Below are positions 59,589 to 64,000 of a stretch of 64,000 nucleotides of DNA, in pieces (positions within the stretch are counted from its first letter, which is position 1; the number at the start of each line of letters is the position of its first letter). Source of the stretch: Dyella_B sp035277725 (GTDB taxonomy: Bacteria; Pseudomonadota; Gammaproteobacteria; Xanthomonadales; Rhodanobacteraceae); assembly GCF_035277725.1 (NCBI RefSeq), contig NZ_DATEJY010000053.1:7752-71751 (forward strand). The letters are read 5' to 3'. A program made the position numbers and the translations under genes. The notes under the pieces were generated by a model, which ran no database searches, was not told the DNA's origin, and worked only from the letters and a program-made list of their open reading frames with translations.

Positions 59589-62315
59589 ATGTTCATTTCC
59601 CGTCACGCGCTGTTCGGCAAACTCGGCACTACACTTTTTCGCAGCATCGAATCGGCTACGTCGTTCTCCAAGTTACGCGGCAATCCCTATGTCGAGCTGG
59701 TGCACTGGCTGCATCAGGTTCTCGTGCTGCCCGATTCGGACCTGCATCGCATCGCACGGCATAACGACATCAGCCTGGAACTTCTCGATCGCGACATACA
59801 AGGCGCGCTGTCGGCGTTGCCGTCCGGCGCCAGTTCGCTCAGCGATTTCTCGCATCACATCGAAACCGCGATCGAGCGCGCCTGGGTGTTGGCGACGCTC
59901 GCGTTCGGCGACAAGCGCGTACGTGGTGCGTGGCTGATGGCCGCCTTGATCGGCACACCCGAATTGCGCCGCGTGCTGCTGGGAATCTCGCCACTGTTCG
60001 GCAAGCTACCGCTCGATGGCCTGCACGATGTGTTGCCCGCATGGGTGGATGGCTCGCCCGAGGCGGACGATGCGCCCTACGACCGCAGCGATTTCGGCAG
60101 CGCCGTGCCCGGGGAGTCTTCCCAGGCGATAAGCGGTGTATCGGCAAGCAGCGCACCGCTTGAGCAGTATTGCGCCGATCTCACCGCACGCGCGCGTGCC
60201 GGCGAGATCGATCCGGTCGTGGGGCGCGATTTGGAAATCCGCACCATGATCGACGTGCTGCTGCGCCGCCGGCAGAACAACCCGCTGCTCACCGGCGATG
60301 CCGGTGTCGGCAAGACCGCGGTGGTGGAAGGGCTGGCGCGAGCCGTCGTGGCGGGCGATGTTCCGCCGTCCCTGGCCGATGTGCGCCTGCTGAGCCTCGA
60401 CGTCGGCGGCCTGCTTGCCGGCGCCAGCATGAAGGGTGAGTTCGAGGCTCGCCTCAAATCCGTGCTGGAGGCGGCTACCAAATCGGCGGTGCCGGTGGTG
60501 TTGTTCATTGACGAAATCCACACCCTGATCGGCGCGGGCGGGCAGGCCGGCACCGGCGATGCGGCCAACCTGTTGAAGCCCGCGCTGGCACGCGGCGCGC
60601 TGCGCACGATCGGCGCAACGACCTGGGCCGAATACAAGCGGCATATCGAAAAAGACCCGGCACTCACGCGCCGCTTCCAGGTATTGCAAGTGGCCGAGCC
60701 GGAAGAGCTGGCCGCCATCGACATGGTGCGCGGCCTGGCGCGTACGCTGTCGAAGCATCACGACGTGGTGGTGCTGGATGAGGCGATCCGCGCAGCCGTG
60801 CGCCTCTCGCATCGCTACATTCCTTCGCGACAGCTGCCGGACAAAGCCATCAGCCTGCTCGATACAGCCTGCGCCCGCGTAGCCTTGTCGCAGCATGCAC
60901 CACCGCGCGGGCTGCAGCAGATACGGCAGCGCTTGCATGCGCTGCGGGTCGAGGCGGAGCTGCTTGCCGATGAGGCGCGCATGGGCGTGGGCAGTGCGGA
61001 TGCGGTTGCGCAGGCACAGCGCAACATCGCCGAGCTGGAACAGCAAGAGCACGCGCTCGCCGCTACTTGGCAGACACAGGCCGAAGCGGCCAAGGCACTG
61101 ACCGAGGCACGCGATACACTGGACTTACCCGCGCACGAAGCCGTGCCGGTGGAACGATTGCGCGATCTCGGCCAGACGCTGTCGGATCTGCAAAACCGAG
61201 AAGCGCTGGTATTTCCGGAAGTCAACGAACAGGTCATCGCGGAAATCGTGGCGGACTGGACCGGCATTCCAGTCGGCCGCATGGTCACCGACGAGGGGAC
61301 TGCCGTGCAGACGCTTCCCAAGACGCTGGCAGCTCGCGTAATCGGGCAAGAAGAAGCCCTCCAGCAACTGGGCGCGCGCCTGCAGACCGCGCGCGCTGGT
61401 TTGGCTGACCCATGCAAGCCGCTGGGCGTATTCCTGCTCGCCGGCCCTTCCGGCGTGGGCAAGACGGAAACGGCCTTGGCACTGGCGGAAGCCCTGTATG
61501 GCGGCGAGCAGAACCTGATCACCATCAACATGAGCGAATACCAGGAAGCGCACACCGTCTCCGGTCTCAAGGGCGCGCCGCCGGGCTACGTCGGCTACGG
61601 CGAAGGCGGCGTGCTTACCGAGGCCGTGCGTCGCCGGCCCTATTCGGTCGTGTTGCTCGACGAAATCGAGAAGGCGCACAGCGACGTGCACGAGATGTTC
61701 TACCAGGTGTTCGACAAGGGATACATGGAGGACGGTGACGGCCGCTATATCGATTTCCGCAACACCACCATTCTCCTCACCAGCAATGCCGGCGCGGAAC
61801 TCACGGCAACCCTGTGCGCAGACGAATCACTGATGCCGAACCTGGAAGCCCTGCGCGAAGCCCTCTCGCCTGAATTGCTGAAAACCTTCCCGGCGGCGTT
61901 CCTTGGCCGCGTCAGCGTGGTGCCCTACCGGCCGCTGGCCAGCGCGTCGCTCGCCAGGATCGTCGCCCTGCATTTGCAGCGCGTCGCCACGCGCATGGCG
62001 CAGAACCATGCCGTTGCGCTCAGCTATACGCCAGCAGTGCTGGACTACATCGTGCAGCGCTGCCTGGTGCAGGAAACCGGTGCGCGCGTGTTGATCGGCT
62101 TTATCGAGCAACACCTGCTGCCGCCACTGGCAGGGCTGTGGCTCGATACGGTGGCCACGCGCACTGCGCTGGCAGGCATCGAGATCGACGTCGCGAACAT
62201 TGATGCGCCACCGCAGCAGGAGTTCGTGTTCCGCACGAACAGTGTCGAGTCGAGTGGCGGCAGTTCCCAGGAAGGCGATGCCCCATCCGCGGACATGGCA
62301 ATGAGTGAGGAATGA
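59589..62315 (+). CDS. tssH: Type VI sheath-recycling ATPase ClpV (TssH)
   Basis: 908 residues from the ATG at 59589. The N-domain (about 15-165, FGKLGTTLFRSIESATSFSKLRGNPYVELVHWLHQ) binds TssC. Two AAA+ modules follow: Walker A GDAGVGKT (Lys242) with VVLFIDEIHTLIGAG, and GPSGVGKT (Lys625) with VVLLDEIEKAH. Between them lies a ClpB-type coiled coil. It disassembles contracted sheaths. It stands alone on the plus strand, divergent from the minus-strand operon, and is followed by a terminator at 62508. Confidence 0.95.
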   Translation: MFISRHALFGKLGTTLFRSIESATSFSKLRGNPYVELVHWLHQVLVLPDSDLHRIARHNDISLELLDRDIQGALSALPSGASSLSDFSHHIETAIERAWVLATLAFGDKRVRGAWLMAALIGTPELRRVLLGISPLFGKLPLDGLHDVLPAWVDGSPEADDAPYDRSDFGSAVPGESSQAISGVSASSAPLEQYCADLTARARAGEIDPVVGRDLEIRTMIDVLLRRRQNNPLLTGDAGVGKTAVVEGLARAVVAGDVPPSLADVRLLSLDVGGLLAGASMKGEFEARLKSVLEAATKSAVPVVLFIDEIHTLIGAGGQAGTGDAANLLKPALARGALRTIGATTWAEYKRHIEKDPALTRRFQVLQVAEPEELAAIDMVRGLARTLSKHHDVVVLDEAIRAAVRLSHRYIPSRQLPDKAISLLDTACARVALSQHAPPRGLQQIRQRLHALRVEAELLADEARMGVGSADAVAQAQRNIAELEQQEHALAATWQTQAEAAKALTEARDTLDLPAHEAVPVERLRDLGQTLSDLQNREALVFPEVNEQVIAEIVADWTGIPVGRMVTDEGTAVQTLPKTLAARVIGQEEALQQLGARLQTARAGLADPCKPLGVFLLAGPSGVGKTETALALAEALYGGEQNLITINMSEYQEAHTVSGLKGAPPGYVGYGEGGVLTEAVRRRPYSVVLLDEIEKAHSDVHEMFYQVFDKGYMEDGDGRYIDFRNTTILLTSNAGAELTATLCADESLMPNLEALREALSPELLKTFPAAFLGRVSVVPYRPLASASLARIVALHLQRVATRMAQNHAVALSYTPAVLDYIVQRCLVQETGARVLIGFIEQHLLPPLAGLWLDTVATRTALAGIEIDVANIDAPPQQEFVFRTNSVESSGGSSQEGDAPSADMAMSEE

Positions 62316-62320
62316 TTCTT

Positions 62321-62500
62321 TCAAGGCGCCGGGTTGATTTTTGCTTGCTCGCACTGCTTGGCCCATTTGTACAGTTTGTTGGATCGCTCCAGCCCTCCCG
62401 GCGCGAGCGATCCGGTTTTAGCCTTTCCATATCGTTCGCGGCCCCAGACCGCGAACGCCCAAGTGCAAGCAGCGACATACCAACCCCTGGTGGCGCTGGT
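62321..62500 (-). pseudogene. Possible 3' remnant of a minus-strand gene
   Basis: A minus-strand frame ending in TGA at 62321 reads GWYVAACTWAFAVWGRERYG, KAKTGSLAPGGLERSNKLYK, then WAKQCEQAKINPAP, with codon choice like real genes of this window. No credible start was found; upstream it runs into the terminator hairpin and a palindromic repeat. No family was recognised. It may be a decayed gene tail or chance. Confidence 0.25.
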
Positions 62501-62507
62501 TGGACGG

Positions 62508-62543
62508 CGCCGGCATGGATGTGAATCCATGCCGGCGTTTTTT
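62508..62543 (+). terminator. Strong hairpin terminator downstream of clpV
   Basis: CGCCGGCATGGAT, a GTGA loop, ATCCATGCCGGCG and six T. The 13-pair perfect stem and T-run mark a factor-independent terminator for plus-strand transcription, probably of clpV, about 190 bases after its stop. Confidence 0.88.
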
Positions 62544-62586
62544 CGTGCTGCATTTTGAAGACAGATTTTTGGCCTGAGGCGACAAC

Positions 62587-62650
62587 GCAGGCTGGAGCGA
62601 ATCCCGGCTTCTTTTGCAGCATCTGATGCTGGAATTTCATCCCAGCCCAC
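62587..62650. repeat. REP-like palindrome pair, type A (degenerate)
   Basis: GGCTGGAGCGAATCCCGGC and GCTGGAATTTCATCCCAGCC flank a spacer. Several arm positions no longer pair, so it looks older than other copies. Confidence 0.65.
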
Positions 62651-62751
62651 GTAGTGCATGTGCATCGTGACGCAATGTTCACGCTGTTTATCAAAACAAA
62701 AATCATCCCTTACGAAATTGGATGTTCAAACGCATATCCGCGATTTTTGAT

Positions 62752-62780
62752 TTGACGCTGCACGCGTGCGCCATTATCGA
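62752..62780 (+). promoter_or_regulatory. Candidate promoter of the GH12 gene
   Basis: TTGACG (62752-62757), 17 bases, then TATCGA (62775-62780) resembles a sigma-70 promoter. It would give a leader of about 130 bases containing the hairpin CGTGCAGC...GCTGCACG (about 62791-62813) and a pairing GGGGAGT/ACTCCCC (62820-62826 with 62855-62861). Confidence 0.45.
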
Positions 62781-62919
62781 TAGCGACTGATCGTGCAGCC
62801 GCATTCGCTGCACGAAAGAGGGGAGTAACAATCCATGTACGCATAAGGGGTTCAACTCCCCGCAGATGTTTGCACGCCAACAACATGGCTTGAATCATTC
62901 ACATCGGGAGACATAGAAC

Positions 62920-63660
62920 ATGAAGAAGATGCTTGCTTCGATGGTTGCCGGGGTTTTGCTTTGCACAGGTGTGGCCAGTACGGTGCATGCCGGTGCTTAT
63001 AATCTCTATTCGTCGTATTTCGCGTGGGACAACAATTTCAACAACAGCAATATCGCGTGGAGTCCATCCAGCGGCCAATATCCGCAATGGACGGCTTCGT
63101 TCAATTTCTCCAGCTACAGCTTGTACGGCTATCCGGCCAGCATCCGCGGCTGGCATTACGGCTGGAATCCCACCGGCGACACGCTGTTCCCGAAACAGCT
63201 TTCCACCGTCAGCACGATTCCGGCGGCGTTCTCGTATGCCTCCGGCGGCAGCAACATGGCGGGTGATTTTGCGTACGACATGTTCCTGCGCAACGACAAC
63301 CAGAAATCCACGCCGCAACTGGAAGTGATGATCTGGGCCGGCAACAACTCCTACCCGATCGGCTCACCGATCGCCACCGGCGTGATCACCGAAAACGGCG
63401 TGACGTATGATTTGTGGTACGGCGACAACTCCGCTGCAGGCTACTACGTCTACACCTTCCTGCCTCAGCGCAGCAGTGTGCCGGCAAGCCTGCCAACCAG
63501 CGGCAGCGCCAACATCGACATCATGCATTTCTTCAACAAACTGGTCGGCCGCGCCAGCTTCAGCAAGTCGATGTACCTGGATGTGGTGGAAGCAGGCTGC
63601 GAGATCACGCGTGGCAATGGCTGGGTGAGCACCACCTGGTTCCAGGTGAATGCGCAATAG
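62920..63660 (+). CDS. GH12 endo-beta-1,4-glucanase / xyloglucanase
   Basis: 246 residues with signal peptide KKMLASMVAGVLLCTGVASTVHA and a GGGAG ribosome-binding site. The fold is the GH12 beta-jelly roll: AYNLYSSYFAWDN..., a conserved FAYDMFLRN strand, QLEVMIWAGNNSYPIG with the nucleophile Glu135, and VVEAGCEITRGNGWVS with the acid/base Glu228. GH12 enzymes cut cellulose, mixed-linkage glucan or xyloglucan outside the cell. It would make oligosaccharides for the receptor and periplasmic enzymes encoded about 60 kb upstream in this window. It stands alone between two palindromic repeats. Confidence 0.88.
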   Translation: MKKMLASMVAGVLLCTGVASTVHAGAYNLYSSYFAWDNNFNNSNIAWSPSSGQYPQWTASFNFSSYSLYGYPASIRGWHYGWNPTGDTLFPKQLSTVSTIPAAFSYASGGSNMAGDFAYDMFLRNDNQKSTPQLEVMIWAGNNSYPIGSPIATGVITENGVTYDLWYGDNSAAGYYVYTFLPQRSSVPASLPTSGSANIDIMHFFNKLVGRASFSKSMYLDVVEAGCEITRGNGWVSTTWFQVNAQ

Positions 63661-63693
63661 CTAAAACCTTTGCCCGATCTTGCCGGATCAGCT

Positions 63694-63728
63694 CCCTCCC
63701 CTGCAGCAGTGGGGGAGGGCTGCTTTTT
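63694..63728 (+). terminator. Hairpin terminator after the GH12 gene
   Basis: CCCTCCCC pairs with GGGGAGGG across a ten-base loop, followed shortly by five T (63724-63728). It lies 33 bases after the GH12 stop codon. Confidence 0.75.
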
Positions 63729-63738
63729 GTGCCCTAGC

Positions 63739-63802
63739 GTAGGCTGGGATGAAATCCCAGCACTGCCATGCCTGCACGAGCTGGGATTTCATTCCAGCCT
63801 AC
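63739..63802. repeat. REP-like palindrome pair, type A
   Basis: GGCTGGGATGAAATCCCAGC and GCTGGGATTTCATTCCAGCC flank a spacer of about 18 bases. Confidence 0.85.
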
Positions 63803-63831
63803 AAAGGCCACGTCAAAGTTATCTCGCACAA

Positions 63832-63874
63832 AAAAACGGCGCCGAAGATGTGGGCGGATACATCTTCGGCGCCG
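63832..63874 (-). terminator. Hairpin terminator for a minus-strand transcript entering from the right
   Basis: GGCGCCGAAGATGT and its exact mirror form a 14-pair stem with an eight-base loop. On the minus strand it is followed by seven T (the plus strand reads CAAAAAAAC before the stem). This implies a minus-strand gene ending just to the right, near the window edge. Confidence 0.88.
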
Positions 63875-63905
63875 CGAGTCGACAACGGTTGCAAAGGGAG
63901 GAAAG

Positions 63906-63995
63906 TCAACCGCTGCGCATGCCGCCGATGATTGGCGCGTCCTCGGGCCGGCCACTGGGAGGCTGGCTCAAGAACGCCATCGCGCGGATGCCCAT
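63906..63995 (-). CDS. Small open frame ahead of the right-edge terminator
   Basis: The minus strand shows TGAATG at the window edge. The ATG opens 29 codons (MGIRAMAFLSQPPSGRPEDA, then PIIGGMRSG) and ends 31 bases before the terminator stem. It could be a small coupled gene after an upstream gene whose stop is that TGA, or the edge may hide a different frame. Product not recognised. Confidence 0.3.
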   Translation of the reverse strand: MGIRAMAFLSQPPSGRPEDAPIIGGMRSG

Positions 63996-64000
63996 TCAGT

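Larger units (their letters stand above)
62316..62919. other. Gap between clpV and the GH12 gene
   Basis: About 600 bases. From left to right: a possible decayed minus-strand reading frame (62321-62500), a strong hairpin terminator (62508-62543), a degenerate type A repeat (62587-62650), and about 270 AT-rich bases that look like the promoter and leader of the GH12 gene. Confidence 0.5.

Overview
The window is GC-rich, densely coded DNA from a Gram-negative gammaproteobacterium. The gene content (TonB receptor next to plant-polysaccharide glycosidases, an AraC-type XylR with xylA/xylB/xylFGH, chaperone-usher fimbriae, a complete type VI secretion system) and the many short palindromic repeats with arms like GCTGGGATTTCATCCC and GTTGGGGTTCGCACCCC point to the Xanthomonadales, most likely a Rhodanobacteraceae such as Dyella, Luteibacter or Frateuria. 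The genus is inference; there is no rRNA or other taxonomic marker here.

Region 1 (1-23,900) is a plant cell-wall sugar module. It holds the 3' end of a TonB-dependent receptor, a GH74 xyloglucanase-type protein, a GH35 beta-galactosidase and a GH3 enzyme with a PA14 domain. Next come a convergent NarL-type response regulator / hybrid histidine kinase pair, an outer-membrane porin and an MFS sugar/acid symporter. The xylose block follows: xylR (divergent), xylA, xylB, xylF, xylG, xylH, then a Tat-exported GH43. A GH12 endoglucanase sits alone at the far right (62,920). Together these would cut xyloglucan/xylan outside or in the periplasm, import the products and convert xylose to xylulose-5-phosphate.

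Region 2 (24,169-31,859) carries two tandem, closely similar RcsB-like response regulators, a 293-bp element with 34-bp terminal inverted repeats, and a chaperone-usher operon: major pilin, two chaperones, usher, minor pilin.

Region 3 (32,264-62,315) is a type VI secretion locus with all 13 core genes. The plus-strand run is tssB-tssC-hcp-tssJ-tssK-tssL-tssM-vgrG-PAAR, then two paralogous secreted proteins of unknown function and an RHS protein with a very short tail. The minus-strand run is tagK-like, tagJ, tssE, tssF, tssG, tssA, then a two-domain fimbrial tip adhesin and a GlcNAc-type glycosyltransferase. clpV/tssH is divergent from the minus-strand run. The adhesin/glycosyltransferase pair is the most unexpected content.

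Three families of palindromic repeats fill most intergenic gaps of region 1 and the borders of regions 2 and 3, and are almost absent inside the type VI core. No tRNA, rRNA or CRISPR was seen.
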